From Pomphorhynchus laevis (Eukaryota > Acanthocephala > Palaeacanthocephala > Echinorhynchida > Pomphorhynchidae), in contig WNNJ02001060.1 in the NCBI GenBank assembly GCA_012934845.2, forward strand, positions 51,053 through 115,052: a stretch of DNA of 64,000 nt, written 5' to 3'. Each line of letters begins with the position of its first letter. The stretch's first letter is position 1. The position numbers and the translations under genes are program-made. The notes below the pieces were generated by a model, which saw only the letters and a program-made list of their open reading frames with translations, searched no databases and was not told where the DNA came from. Shown one piece after another: positions 22,815 to 35,847 of this stretch.

Positions 22815-25800
22815 CATCCTTTACGGCCTCAGGTCCAGTGGGATCTGAGCCCCACAGCCAATCCAACACGCCTCCATTCGACTGAACCACCCGCGGTCTT
22901 TCACACCCCGAAGAGTCCAATCGAGGCGGACTATGCTGGGTAAACGAGAGACGAAGAGCTTGAGAAACCTTAGCCTTTGCTCTGGGGGACGTCCTCTAGA
23001 AAAGACTAATTTCGATATAGCCCAAGTGCCCCAGAGGCGCACCTGAGTTTTCTCTTTCAATGACAGATGCTAGGCTTGTTTCATGGCCCATCTAGCTCCC
23101 AATAGGGTACGTTTAAGTCTATCCAGGTCGGCTTTCGCCGACCAGTTTCCCGTAATGGTGAACCTTAGGTATTTTACTCGACTCGTGAAGACAGGGAGTG
23201 GTTGATTAATCAAAATGTAGGATAGTGCTAATCTCTTAAGTTTTTTCTTTGTTGCAGGGGCGCCATGAAAGACAACCACCTGCGATTTCGCGGAGTTTAA
23301 AATAAGATTGGATTTGGGTAACTGGTCTTTTAATCTTAAAATGAAACGGCTGATGTCTGAGACTACGTATTTGCACCTACGTCCAGAGAACAGGGCTGTG
23401 GTATCATCAGCGTATACCACTAGACGTTGTACGCGTTTAAATATTTTAAAGAGTTCAATACAGTCAGCAAGATATAAAATTGGAGAAAGAGGTTATCCTT
23501 GAGGCACACCTGTAATTGGGTAGAACTGACGCGCATCAGGATCGTCTTCATAATATAATCGCTTGGTGTACAGCAGTATCTCCACCCTGTTAACAATTCT
23601 CGCAGGTAACCCTAGGGACCTGAGAGAAGAGATAACAAAGGGAATGGAGATGCGGTCAAATGCAGCAGAAAAATCAAGGAAAACAGCCACAGCAAGTTGA
23701 TGACTATTCTCCTGACAAAACTCATGCACTTCACCTACAGCAGCATGGACCGAGCGTCCTTTTATGAACCCATGGAAACCTAGTGCGATTAAATTTTGCT
23801 TACTCAGATGATCGCGGATTCTATGCGCAAGCGCTTTTTCGTAGATTATAACGAGGGAATTTTGAATTGATATGAACTGCAGGTCTTTAGGACATAAGAC
23901 CGGATTTTTCTTAGGTAAAAATATACGTCTACTAATGTTGATGCCGGTCACATCAGATGAGGCGGCTAATAGCATTGTAACGGCCACTTCTCTTATTTGT
24001 TCGGCTGTCAAAAGATGACAGGCACGAGAAGAGAGTGGAGCTACGGATTTGGAGGTGCCCGGAAGAGGCCCCCAGGAGTTAAGGATATCTGTAACAGATA
24101 GATCCCTACTCTTGAAGTCTCCCCAAGGCAGGATTGGCTGAGGCGATTGGGTGGCTCCATAATTATGTAGGGATAGTGACTCCTCCATAACTTTGTCAAG
24201 ACCTTTATTACCAATCCAACCCAATGCCTTATCCCTCCAACAGACAAACTTTTCCTTTTTGAATATCTTCCAAAAGGAAGACTGAGCTGGGCTAAGAGAA
24301 GCAATGCTTGCCGTATCCGTACACAGTTGGAACCTATATTTAGTGTCCAATATTCTTTTGAGAGAGCTTGCCTGGCAGAAGCATAGAGATTGGGAAGACG
24401 AAGCATATATGATAAGGTCTTGAGTTTTGTCGGAGTGGGACTGTAAATACGACCTTTGTAGGTAGTCGAAAGCATCGCGGTAGCTTGCGAAGAGAAGTAG
24501 GAATTAAATTCGGTTAGACTCATTACCAATTTTGGGGAAGCGTTGGATAGCTGCCTGAAAGAAAGCCACTCTGATTGGATCAAAGTTGAATATCCTTCGA
24601 AGCAGCGTATCCTGTTCTATCTGCCAACGAATCAAGTAATGAGAGGTGGACAGATGTTGTCGCGACTCTCCATACAGTGGGGTTTTAACAACCACCTCTC
24701 ATGAAGCAGTAATAAGTCGATCAGTGAATTTGTTGATGTGCAATGAAAGATGGGGGACGGTGGTTTGTGAATAAGATAGCCGTTCCTGGCTCTGCGGAGT
24801 GCTGCATTAATCCAACGACCAGTTCTGTCGTTGAAGTCTCCAAGTACCATGTCATAGTCGCTATCCATAATCCTATCCAGGAGGTCACGGTTTTTGTGAA
24901 TCTTTCCTGGACGGGTATAGACATTGACCAGGCTGAGGCATTTACCGTTCTTACAGAGTGAAACTACTAAACAAGAAAGGGCTTGACAAGAATACCTGAG
25001 TAGATGGGAAGATCTTAAGGAGCACTTGGGTTAAAAGACCTTGAGATGAAGAAGAGTGAGGTGGGGTTATGTGCGGAGTATAGTGGGAACAAATATGCTT
25101 AGGGGTGAATCGAGTAATGTCCTGGTGGAGACGGATAGACCGCGTATCCTGAAGGACTATAACATCTGCATCTCTACCAGATAGAAGCCTAAGGGCAGAA
25201 GCTCCTCCCGAATTCCACGGAAGGATATTCAGTGAAAAAGACCCGAGTACTCTGCATTGTGTTAGGTTAGCTGTGTGGGATTGCCTCATCCCTAGACAGA
25301 GCCAGAGGCAGAAAGGTTGTCCTTCCTGCCACCAACTCCTTTATGGGCGAGCACTTGCCCACGGGCAGTATCTTCATTTCCCGTGATGGAAGCCTTTCCG
25401 GACTTGGACTTGAGCAATTTACCAAACTTCAATAGAGGCACGGTGTGGGCCGAAACCCCCCGTTTCTTTGATTCTGAAATCGTTGAAGGGGGAACGTAGG
25501 AGTTGAATATAACAGAGCAAAATGACTTGTGAGGAGCTGCTCCATTTGTCTCAATATAGATTGTTTTTGAGCGTCGAGAAGATGTATGATGTCCTTGTCT
25601 GACATTATACCGCTGGTATCTGCATAGCTGCCAGGAGTTTTTATTGTCGGGGAATTACAGAATTTTATCCGATAGACCTTAAAGGCCTCACACCTTATAG
25701 ACCAGGATGGGTGCGGACCATTACAGTTTACACACCGTGGGTAGAGGAACACTGACCCCCGATGTCTATACATTTTTTGGAAGAGCAAAATCCACAAATC

Positions 25801-26530
25801 TTCTCTTCTTTGCACATTGAGGCCCAGTGCCCCAATCTATGACAGAGATTGCAGTGGGGGAACGTAAAGTCATCGGTAGAGAAGAGAAGAAATTTTAAAT
25901 TAAAACCCATGAATGGGTTACATGATGTTTTAGACAATATATCGGCAATGTCGGTGAGCGCCGAGACAAAACCAATAGGAATAGATTGCCTATTCTTTCC
26001 CTTAACGGGGCGAAAATTGGATACTTTAAAGTATAATTGAAGAGCGTTAATGTCTGTTTGCTCCAGGAGTGGATTAAGATTAGTTATTTTCAATCAAGCC
26101 ATGATTGGCTTAGACGTTGGGCTACCAAACTTGGTGAGATTTTGATCAAAGAGTTCTTTGTATGCATTTGCCAACTCTGATGTGGCAAATAAAATTTTGA
26201 TTTCCGTTTCGTAATACCTAACCGAGTTAAACAGTATTCTGTTACGGAACTGATCTGCAAAACTACGCAAGAAAAAGTTTTATAATTTGTGCCTTTCTAT
26301 AGGCTCTGAGAGTTTTATGATTATGAGATTTCTCAGCTTGGGTATGGGGGAAGTACCCCCTTTCCATCATTATCATAGGACAACAAAGCACTCACCTTTG
26401 GTGTAGATACAGTCAACATTTCCTTAGAATTACCTGAATTTTGATCCATTTTTGTTACCATAAACAATTCGCTACTGCTTGCAAAATTTTTGCGCTCGTC
26501 AATTTTGATTGTATTCACAAAATGTACCAG
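22815..26530 (-). mobile_element. J-family LINE, full-length-like copy (-)
   Basis: ORF1 (about 26520-25460): LIIIKLSEPIERHKL, then LKITNLNPLLEQ (26090), then knuckles CNLCHRLGHWASMC, CGFCSSKKC and CVNCNGPHPSWSIRC (25850-25680). ORF2 (25225-22825): NILPWNSGGASALRLL, VIVLQDTRSI (Glu replaced by Asp), MVLGDFNDRT (24850), TSHYLIRW, FISIQNSLVIIYEKAL (23870), FHGFIKGRSVHAAVGE, FLDFSAAFDRIS (23690), GVPQG (23500), VYADDTTALF (23420). One frame spans 24350-23493 without a break. Roughly six breaks overall. Closely similar to the plus copy at 14943-18600, so the two may be able to pair. Confidence 0.87.
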
Positions 26531-27260
26531 TTTAGCGAAGAAACCAGATATTCGGCCGCTCTCAAACGCAACATCAGATTTTTACTTAACCCAGCACCAT
26601 GCTTCATTAAAATTTTAAACCAATGAAGGTTTTATTAATAAATGAAATGATAACTTTAAATTTTTAGACCCATTTAAGGTAACCTATTAATGCTATTCAC
26701 ATTTTATAATTTTAATTCTTTGAATTAAACTTTGAAGTGTAAAATATGCAATAAAAATATAAACGTGCCATTTAAATGTAGATTTCGATAGCCAACACAT
26801 GCTTCTATTGAAACTTATTATAACAGTAATTTAAAATTAATAATATTTGTAAATATAACACATTTGATGTTATAGCTCTTTTATTTTAAAGAATATTTAA
26901 CTTCCATTTTAAATACAATACATATCCAATAGTACCCGTTGTGCTGCATGCAATTTGATGTATTATTGTGAGGCGATCAATGTATTGTTGTGCTGTTGTT
27001 TTCAGCAGAATTCACTTTATGTGAACTGACTCACGTGAAGTCCATGTGAATCTCTAAAATCATTAATGAACATTATAATTTCATAGCGTTGAAAGGACAA
27101 CAGCAAGCGATTGCTATATAATATGGAATAATCATATAGCTAGATAATTACATAGATAATAATCTTCACCAAAAATGCCTCTATATTACCTTTCTTGCTT
27201 TGCATGAATATCGAAAATTTAAATCTGAATTAATATATGATATACTCTTCGTGTAACTGA
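26531..27260. other. No gene recognised
   Basis: AT-rich sequence without long ORFs. The first part may be the leader of the J-family LINE on the minus strand; nothing else is identifiable. Confidence 0.5.
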
Positions 27261-27274
27261 TTACTTAATGGCGA

Positions 27275-27450
27275 AAACATCTAAGCATCCAAGTAGATGG
27301 CAAGTCTCCGAAAGGACAACCAAAGCGGCGATGGCTCGACACACTACACAAAGATTTACAAGCTGCTCGATTGCATTGGATCTGGCCCATAACTGTGCGA
27401 AATGGAGGACGTGTACATTGAGAAACGTCCTTGATTTCATACGGGATTAA
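27275..27450 (+). pseudogene. LINE RT C-terminal fragment (RTE/craniofacial-type ending)
   Basis: One plus-strand frame reads GKSPKGQPKRRWLDTLHKDL then QAARLH and VRNGGRVH. The pattern G-x-x-x-G-x-P-x-x-R-W-x-D-x-L-x-x-DL, then H and a decayed R-x-KWR, is the conserved C-terminal end of AP-endonuclease LINE proteins of the RTE and related groups. Overlapping frames on both strands are shadows. No RT core lies upstream, so it is a 5'-truncated relic close to the ARL6IP5 promoter. Confidence 0.6.
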
Positions 27451-27800
27451 TGACAAAAGAGAAATATCTGATATTCACAGATAGCCTGGTCTTATAAGAT
27501 GGAGTAACAAAGTCAACAACCAAAGCAACTTTTGTTCTCGGTAATTTTAGTATCTGCGAATATCAAAACATTTGGAATGAAAGCTGCATATGTTCGTGCT
27601 CCTTTTTATTGACAGCTTATGTCGAACATTATATTCTAAAATGCATTAAAGGAAGTTTGAACAATATTTTGAATTTTAAGGATGTAATAAACAGTGTTTT
27701 TAAACCGTTACAACATGAATTGTTATGTGTGGTTAGATTTTGGCAGATCGATTATTTAAAATCGGATTTTTATTTTTGAATTTACTATTTTGCATTAAAG

Positions 27801-30800
27801 ATGACTACAAATGAAGGAATACAGTTTCCTGCTCTTCGGTCATTTAATGACTTTTTGCTGGACGCTCGCTGGTCCATGCCCGATTTTAACGACCTGAATA
27901 AAATAAACAACCGAGTTTTAAATAACCTACTTTACTACCAGACCAACTACTTTCTTATGGGTTTCATAATGTTTTTATGTGTCGGGTAAGTTTTTCCAGA
28001 TTACTTGATTGAATATTTTAAATTCAATTATTAAATTTAATTATTAAATTTGATAATTAATTTATTTTAATATTAATTTATTTTAATAATATTATATATG
28101 AATACTACTATATATATAGTCCAATGATACGTTCGATGCGCTCTTAAATTGTTCAGGGCGTTTAAACATCGAGAGGAATAATAAAGTAAGTAATTTATTT
28201 ATTGATATTCCTTTTCAAGTGTTCTGCTTTTTAAAAACACAACACTTGTAAAGGACTATTGCAATAGTCGAACATTTGTATATATAGTCGACTATCGCAA
28301 TAGTGAAAGATTAAGGCACAAATGTGTATCTGCTGATTACGAGGGTACTGAATTTCTCACAGGATTCCGAAAGGAATACGTTTTTTTATAAATAGGTATT
28401 GCGAAAAATCGCTTGAAACTGTGGTCAAGGAGCCTAAACTGGCTACGATTGATTTTAAATCCATATTTGTTGCTAAATAACTGGACTTCGATCATCAGCT
28501 CCATCAGACTAATGCATCACTCCGAGACGCTTTTAACCACCCAGCAGTCATCGTCAGTCGGATGAAGTGGTTAGGGTACGTTTCGACTGCTTTTGTGATA
28601 ACTGTTTAGCCAGTTCTGGTTCTTGGACCACAGTTTCAAGCGATTTTTCGCACGAACAACTTACAAAAAAAACACATTCCTTCCGGAATCCTGTGAGAAA
28701 TTCAGTGCCCTCGTAATCAACGGATACGCATTTATGCCTTATAAAGAAGAACTAGAAGGTTCACACACGCAACGAGCCAGTAAAAACGCTTTCCTAGCAT
28801 TGTGAGGAATTGCTGGTGTCTTTACAGTTATCACAAAAGCAGTCTAAACGTACCCTAACCACTTTATCCGACTGACGATGACTGCTGGGTGGTTAGGAAC
28901 GTCACAAAATGATACATTAGACTGATGGAGCTGATTATCGAAGTCCAGTTATTTAGCAGCACATATGGATTAAAAATCAATCGTATCCAGTTTTGGCTTC
29001 TGGACCACAGTTTCAAGCGATTTTTCGCACGAACAATACTATATATATTCAGAACGCTTCAAAGTTTTTGAATTTTTTATAACATTTTCCACATGGATCG
29101 TGGATCTACTGTAGAAATATTACGTTGAATAAACTTATTTTAGTATTATAAAATAAGTTTTAATTTTTAGCAAAAAGATTGACGTGCAACTCTATAATAT
29201 TTAAAATATTATAAAATAGTCAACTCGATATGCAAGTTTAATTGAAATGTGTAACGTATATTTTCTATTGAAGTTCATTACAGCCACGAAATATTTTTTG
29301 CGAGGTTGAAATTACCTACAACCACGAAATATTTAGTGCGATGTTTAAATCCCCTACAGCCACGAAATATTAATGCGAGGTGTGTTTTCAAGCGGTAGAA
29401 ATATTTCGTGAATTATGTCAGCAGATGAATGCAACGGATTAAAGTAACCGCCCATTAAAGTGATCGTCGATGTGTATATTGAATTTGTTTTGGTTTTGCA
29501 TGATCAGTCGGAAGTTATTATTTGCCCGCAATGACAATATCATCTAAAGCACGACTAACTGACCAAAATGTGGCTATAATGTCAAAATCGTAAAAACCCT
29601 TTAGTGATAACTTGTCAGTGAGCACTAGAATATCAAAAGTACTGTGTTATTAATAAAACCCTTACTTACTTACTTACTTAAAAGTACTGGGAAACGCATG
29701 AAGGCCATCAATGATCGGACATTTTAATCCTTCTACATTAAAAAATAAACGAAGAAGACTGTAGTAGTGTTTTTAGAATTACCTGTTTATTGTTACGGGA
29801 GTTGAACAAACCTTGTGGTATTTGTCTTAACCATACGATATTTTGTTGTGCGGAAACTTATGATTACAAATTCACCACAGTTAGACAGGCGACTACAGTA
29901 CATTATGCTTCTGATGTTTGCTCATTGGAAATTTGTGGCGTTCTTATAATATCAAGCTATTATAATATAATATATATATAATATCAAGCTATTAAAATGC
30001 GAAATTCAGAGTTTCAAATTTTAAACTATGGCAATTAACATCGGTACATCAAAGAATTCAGTAAGTATGAAATTTACAAATAATACAAAGGATGAGGTAA
30101 CTGAGTTTGTTTCATCTTTCGATTCTAAAATGGAGGGGGAACTACCGCCCCCGATACCCAAACAATCAAATCTAGTAATTAAGGGTTTTCTTAAATAACT
30201 AAACATAAGGATAACCGACAGAAACAGAGAAAACAGAAAGCAAAAAACTAGACGAATACAAATCAATAATGACATTGTTAGTCTTCCTACATGACTCAGG
30301 GCCTCAGGTCCAGGGGGATCTGAGCCCTCTAACCGATCCAACACCCCGCCTTCCGACTGAACCACCCGGCGTTTTTCACCTCCCCACCCCGAAGAATCCA
30401 ATCGGCGCGGACTATGGTGGGTAAACGAGAAAATCTAGTATGCATCAATTTGTTGGTGCATATCGAAAGAAACAACTTATTCAATGAATTTCGAAATTTT
30501 GCAGCGCAATTCAAAAAAAAATTGGGACGTTCTTATAACATCGAGCTATTACGATTTTATGGTATAAAATTCGAAATTACTTTTGGGTTCAGCGCTCGCT
30601 TACCTGAGAGTTCTTTGTGTTACGAACGATAAAAGTGTTAAAAACCTTTCAGATTGTTTTAATCGTCGTGAATTTAATATCTATGCAGCACATGATTCAC
30701 AATAGAACTTTATCAGTAAGAACTCTTTGGATAATCGTACTGGTGCTTTCACCTAGTTGTATATCTTATTCCCTTCGGTTTATTTTAGTTCAAACGAGAC

Positions 30801-33268
30801 ATAGCTAGAAATTGTGTCTCTGCGGGTATTATTATCATGATTGAGGACTGCGACGATGATTTCTCCGTCACATTGTTAAATTACTGATAAGATATTTTAT
30901 CTTCCCGGTTCGTAGCGCTATAAGAATCGGAATTATATCTATTTGATCGTTCCTTTCGGAACAATTTAAACACGATTTGTCTGATTTCATTCATTTGCAT
31001 GCTTTACAAACAGCATTTTGCCCATTGCAAGCACATCATTGATCGTTACCTTAGAAGCCATAATAATTATGGCTTCTAGTTAGAAGAGCGGAGCTGATCT
31101 TGAACGTGAGATTTATTACGATCTGAAATGTAATATCACTTTCAAAAATCAAAACGTTTCAGATGTAATCATTTTTAATTTAATAAAATAGTCAAATTTT
31201 ATAATATATAGTCGGTTTGTTATTGCAAGTATATTTGTGTCAGATCTCTTGCAAACGGCGCATTGTCTGCTAGCAAATGTTTGTAACTTCGAATAAAGTA
31301 GGCAAAATCAATCCACTCAAACTTTAAAATATCCAATGGCCTAAATAGCTTTACATGAAATGTGCCGTGCAGATTGTAAGGGAGATGTGCATACCGTTTT
31401 TTACTTTGACTTTAATAATATTACATCTGTTCCTTTATTTACCCGACTAGTTATTTAGTTTTGCTAGCCTTTATTTATACTTTAGTTACAATCGTCCTTA
31501 CGATTTCATCTTTGGTTTGGCATGCCTAATGACTCTTGTAATGGCTTTTATCTACTATTCGAAGAATAATCAGTTCATAAACGATTTAAAACAAGGTCGA
31601 CCCTTGTTTGTTAGCGGTATATTGCTTATGTCAAGCTTACTGATTTGCTACACAATCGGATATATGCTGATATTCCTTCTCGGTATCTTTCTACCTATTT
31701 CATGTAAGCTACATTATGCTTCTTAATAATAAAATATATAAAATATATAATATATTTGATATATTTATATTTGATATATTAATATATATTTGATATATAT
31801 TGTATATAAATATACAATATATAAACCTATATTTATATATAAATATACAATATATAAACCTATATTTATATATAAAAAGTCCTATATATAAACCTATGTT
31901 TACAAATAACCTTTATTAACTATATGATGTTATATAGGTTATAGTTATAACCTATATAACTTATATAATGCAAAACCTAATATTGTAGTCGTACATTAGA
32001 AAATCGTATATTATTATATTATTAATTTCTCAGCATATAAAACCTTCAATTTAAGGATTTTCTGAAACCGCATTTTCCGAGATGCATTTAAAGCATTCTT
32101 TTTTATATTTAGTCGTATATTATTATATAATATATTTGATATATTTATATTTGATATATTAATATATATTTGATATATATTGTATATAAATATATTATAT
32201 ATAAATATAGGTTTATATATTGTATAGTTTTATATAAATATAGGTTATATAGGTTATAGTTATAACCTATATAACTTATGTAATGCAAAACCTAATATTG
32301 TAGTTGTACATTAGAAAATCTACAAAGTTTCGCTAATCCCTTTCGACAATTCATGTAATTTTAGTAGATTTATTCGATAATGATATTTATGTATTTATTA
32401 AACTACTTCGTTAGTTTGAGAACGATTCAATTGTAAAGTGTTAAATCTCAATGATTGGGTAATCAATGTTTATTTGAAATTGCTAATAATTTTTATTCTA
32501 TAGTTTTTTTTACTTTTATGTTTTGATTTATTGAAGGTTACTTCTTGATCAAAATTGATTCCACTAACATCACGTTCTCTGTTGTAGAAAGTTTTGAGTT
32601 TTAATTTTGCACTTTTCATTATGCTCGAATATTGCTCTACTCGAGTAATGCTAATTCGAACGCTCTAGAAGTTGTGGTTTTGTTAGGCGATATAACTATA
32701 AATACCGTATTACATCCAGGAGTCCACATGGCACACAATATTCGTAATATGCAATTAGACATTATATAATAAATGGTTTTAGTAATTATTCGCTTTATCC
32801 TATCGATTTACAAAACACGATAACTTCCTTAGCCTAAGTTACTTTGATTAATGAGAAGAAACATTGAATCAATTAAAAAATAATATTTTATTATAAATAA
32901 AATTTAATTATAATATTTTAATTTAATTAATAATATTTAATTATTCATTTTCCACGTGCATGATAATCTTGACTTTGGAATTGAAAATTCATGAATTTCT
33001 CCCGTGCTCTCAAAGGGCTCTCAAGTACTAACTTAAAATTATAAAATATATAAGTTTTAATTCGTCGAAATTATATTTCAACTATTTTACTATTTTAATT
33101 TTAAATGGATTAAGTGCTTATTTTGTTTTAGGTATTTTTATCCATTCGTTGCTAAGAATGCGAAACATTACAAACAAGATTGCGAATAGGATGGAAAAGC
33201 TTGGTCTAGCAACTACTCCTATGGGGATATTTTTGGAAGCAGTTGGAGCCAACTCTAAAATGCTTTAG
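27801..33268 (+). CDS. ARL6IP5: ARL6IP5 / PRA1-family ER membrane protein, three exons
   Basis: Exons are 27801-27985, 31486-31703 and 33132-33268, joined at GT-AG sites (gtaagt, gtaagc donors); together 540 nt, 179 residues plus stop, close to the 188 of the human protein. Exon 1 has LRSFNDFL, RWSMPDFNDL and the family hallmark NNRVLNNLLYYQTNYF; exon 2 has YNRPYDFIFGLACL and two hydrophobic pairs (AFIYY and GILLMSSLLICYTIGYMLIF); exon 3 has FIHSLLRMRNITNKI, RMEKLGLATTPMGIFLEAV. The family forms hairpin-like membrane segments in the ER and modulates trafficking and transporters such as the glutamate carrier EAAC1. Intron 1 (3.5 kb) and intron 2 (1.4 kb) hold several repeats. PRAF2 is the closest alternative name. 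Confidence 0.93.
28316..29035. repeat. Inverted pair of a mid-repetitive element (U/V units) in ARL6IP5 intron 1
   Basis: The plus half (28316-28612) contains unit V (gaatttctcacaggattccg) followed by unit U (from gcgaaaaatcgcttgaaact to gtgataact). The minus half (about 28616-29035) holds the same units in reverse: gaccacagtttcaagcgatt at 28640 and again at 29003, with V between. The same units occur as U-V-U at 51125-51735. No protein is encoded. The short frames in it are chance. Confidence 0.85.
29270..29395. repeat. Three imperfect copies of a ~50-bp unit
   Basis: The segment acagccacgaaatattt followed by gcgag occurs three times in tandem at about 29280, 29330 and 29355 with small differences. 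It lies within ARL6IP5 intron 1. Confidence 0.7.
29658..29683. repeat. (CTTA)n microsatellite
   Basis: About six perfect repeats of the tetranucleotide in ARL6IP5 intron 1. Confidence 0.9.
30030..30432 (-). mobile_element. J-family LINE 3' end, 5'-truncated
   Basis: On the minus strand, LPTIVRADWILRGG (about 30425-30380) matches LPNIVRADWILRGG at the C terminus of the J-family RT. The following ggcctcaggtcc region and 3' UTR with tatttaagaaaaccctta (minus strand) match the ends of the copies at 18.4 and 22.8 kb. About 400 bp, inserted in ARL6IP5 intron 1 in antisense. Confidence 0.85.
31740..32330. repeat. Direct duplication in AT-rich satellite-like sequence
   Basis: The block with repeated tttgatatatt and then aatgcaaaacctaatattgt, tacattagaaaatc occurs at about 31750-32010 and again at about 32120-32325. 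Between them, 32010-32115 is an inverted copy of sequence at 37960-38062. All of it is in ARL6IP5 intron 2. Confidence 0.8.
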
Positions 33269-34100
33269 TTGTTTAACAGGCATTGGAAATGCATAACTGA
33301 AGTTTTCAATGTTTAAATGATTAAAGATTCATTCTTTTCGATAGTTTGTTCACTTTAAAAGTAAACGCACTTTTACCAATTGAATTTAAACGCAAAATAA
33401 TGTTCCATTTAATTCGACAGACTGATGTTGAATATAATTTTCGAAACATAAAAAAGCAGCTTAAAATATTCAAGTTATATTTAAGTTCCATTGCCAAAAT
33501 AACGTAATTTTCGTAATAACTGGTATCGTATCCGAGTAAAAACGTAACACTTTTATATTTAAAGTATTTTTATAATTTATATATATTTTTTCAATTTTTA
33601 TATTTAATATTTTTAAATAATAAAAATATTATTATTTCATTATATGTTTTCATTATTGTATCATAGCAAAAAAACATTTAATTTGTATATTATAAATATT
33701 TATATATAAATATTTATATTTATTTAAAATAAATTATTATATTTTTATTATATATAATATATATAATATATATAATGTGATATACGGAGACCGTTGTCCA
33801 GGATCCATTAGAACGAATACAGTATAATATATAATTATAATAGTTAAGCAATACAGTAAGCAATTGCTTACCAGTATCCTATTATAATTATATATATATT
33901 TATTTATTCATTTATTTTTTCATGATAATTAACACCGTCGGCTGGGACTTCTTATAAAGTGCAAAATTAGAAGTTTTTTAAATTGTAACATTAGCAAAAA
34001 CAAAGTAAATGTATTTTTTTACGGTTCGGCGTTCACGCCTTTATCAATCTAAAATCAGAACAAAATAAAAAAAATGTTAGTTCGCAGAGTAGAATAATTT
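33269..34100. other. 3' flank of ARL6IP5; AT-rich, nothing recognised
   Basis: No clear AATAAA close to the ARL6IP5 stop can be singled out in this extremely AT-rich stretch, and no other ORF or domain is seen. Confidence 0.5.
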
Positions 34101-34102
34101 TT

Positions 34103-34998
34103 TTATGTATAATCTTCGATTAAACGCCAGTTGTAACAGTGATCGATGTTGATTCCCTTTCCTTGATCGGTCATCAGTTGGCCAATCCATCGTTGCTCCT
34201 GTTTTTTGCGATGTTCGCTTTCATTTAGATCTGAATCAATGACAACATAATCAAAGACATCCCTTTTTTCATTCTCGTGTCCAGCTACACAATGATTTAC
34301 CACTGCATCACGGTGTATCAATCTTTTATTCAAATCGCTTCGTCGATTGTTTAATCTAACATGCATCGACAATCCACTTTCACCTACATATTGTACACCG
34401 CAGATGCTAAATGTGGCTGCATAAATGATACATTTTGAGGCACAGTTTGTTGATTTCCGAATATTATATTTGAGTCCTGTGGTTGAACTAATTATTTTGT
34501 TGGTTTCCTTTATTTGTATGCGACATTTTGTGTTCCGTCGGTTACATTTCGTGCATTCATTTTTCTCAACTAATTGTCCAACGTTTTTTTTCAATTTGTT
34601 GCTAACTAATGTCTTTTTAATAGTATTAGTAGATTTATGAATGATCCTAATCGACAAATTAGCCCTTCCAAGTTTTGCTCGTTGACTATTCATATCATAC
34701 ATGATATCCTTTTGTAGGATTTTGGCCAACATATAGAAACTCCCTGAATTTGAAGTGGTATTACGCAATTTGCTAGCTTTGCATGTGCAAATAAGTTTCA
34801 TACTAATAAATGTGTCAATGAGATTATCAATTTTTGAGTTGATACTTTTGAATTCTATTTCTGAATTAGGTTCATATGCGGGACTATTTAGCTGTCTGTA
34901 TGCTTCGTTTAGATATTCTTCCCTTTTCCACAATACGGCTTCGTTACTTTTGTCAGCTTTTTTTATTATTAGTTCATTTGATCTTTTTAATTCCTTTA
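34103..34998 (-). CDS. Penelope-like ORF: RT N-terminal region joined to GIY-YIG, RT core absent
   Basis: The frame is open without a stop from about 34998 to 34103 (about 298 codons; first possible start not obvious). It opens with LKRSNELIIKKADKSNEAV and WKREEYLNEAYRQL, the N-terminal region of Penelope-like (PLE) reverse transcriptases. After SGSFYMLAKILQ, where the RT core should follow, it passes straight to RAKLGRANLS, a cysteine-rich linker (CTKCNRRNTKC), and a GIY-YIG nuclease: CIIYAATFSICGVQYVGESG, then VRLNNRRSDL (catalytic Arg) and EHRKKQEQRWIGQL (Glu). The RT palm motifs are missing, yet the frame is intact. It is either an internally deleted PLE or a GIY-YIG ORF kept by selection. 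Confidence 0.8.
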
Positions 34999-35029
34999 GA
35001 AATTATCCTTATCCTTAATAGTAAAGGAT

Positions 35030-35497
35030 AAGAATAGAAAGAAGAACGATATTCATATATATACCCTATCGCCCAGCAATTTTTGAAAACTTATATATTA
35101 TTTTTTATATTTTTATATTTAAAAGTTCAAAACACGTTGTAGCTAGCCTAAAGCAAAATAAATAAAGTAAAATAAAGTCAAAAGAATTCACAAAAGAATA
35201 CGCTAACACGTATGTTAAAGTATACATATCAACAACTTCACATTAGAATTATGCTTTTCATACACATCCTAGGTGTCCTACTCACTTTATGATCGTCGTT
35301 TTGTCAACATCTAAATGGTAAAATTTAGATCACGATTGTTATTTCTATTGCGCATTATATTGAATTCGTATCATTTGATGGATATCATCTATGCGGTACT
35401 TGTGGTATTTACTTCTTACTATAATACAATATGGCCGTCCGATTTTTGTTGGTTATTTCTCCGTTTAGGATTTCACAAATTGACAATAAAATGGATT
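35030..35497. other. No gene recognised
   Basis: AT-rich spacer between the PLE-derived ORF and the pogo-like element. A 77-codon plus-strand frame here runs into the transposon end and looks like chance. Confidence 0.5.
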
Positions 35498-35498
35498 C

Positions 35499-35613
35499 TA
35501 CTGTCTTCCCTCAAAAATAAGAAAGAAAAAAAACGCATTTTCTTATAATCACGAATCTCTCTAAAATTCTTGAAAATAAGAAAGTTTCTTAATCTCGAAA
35601 ATAAGAAAGTAAT
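35499..35613. repeat. Left TIR and subterminal repeats of the pogo-like element
   Basis: The motif (c)gaaaataagaaag occurs in the TIR (35511, as aaaaataagaaag) and again near 35570 and 35600. These mirror the motifs at the other end and are probable transposase-binding sites. Confidence 0.75.
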
Positions 35614-35847
35614 GAAAAAGTAAAAATCAATTTTTTAATAAGTGTTTTTAAATTTCAAGATAGTATGCTCCGTTTATTCATCTACTTCGCCATATTTAAA
35701 ACTATTTTCATTCGGATTTGTATCGTAACAAAGATTTATGACGATATTATACACAATAAATGCTGTGTATATTTCAAGTTCTGTGGCGGCGCATCCAGGT
35801 TTATTCATTTCCTTTAGATACTCTTCATCATATATATTGTACATCTT

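Noticed and set aside
27265-27456. Open frames on both strands as a small host gene
   Set aside because: A third frame carries a clear LINE C-terminal signature; the two others are shadows.
35315-35548. 77-codon frame next to the pogo-like element
   Set aside because: Its C-terminal residues are the translated TIR of the transposon, so it is chance.
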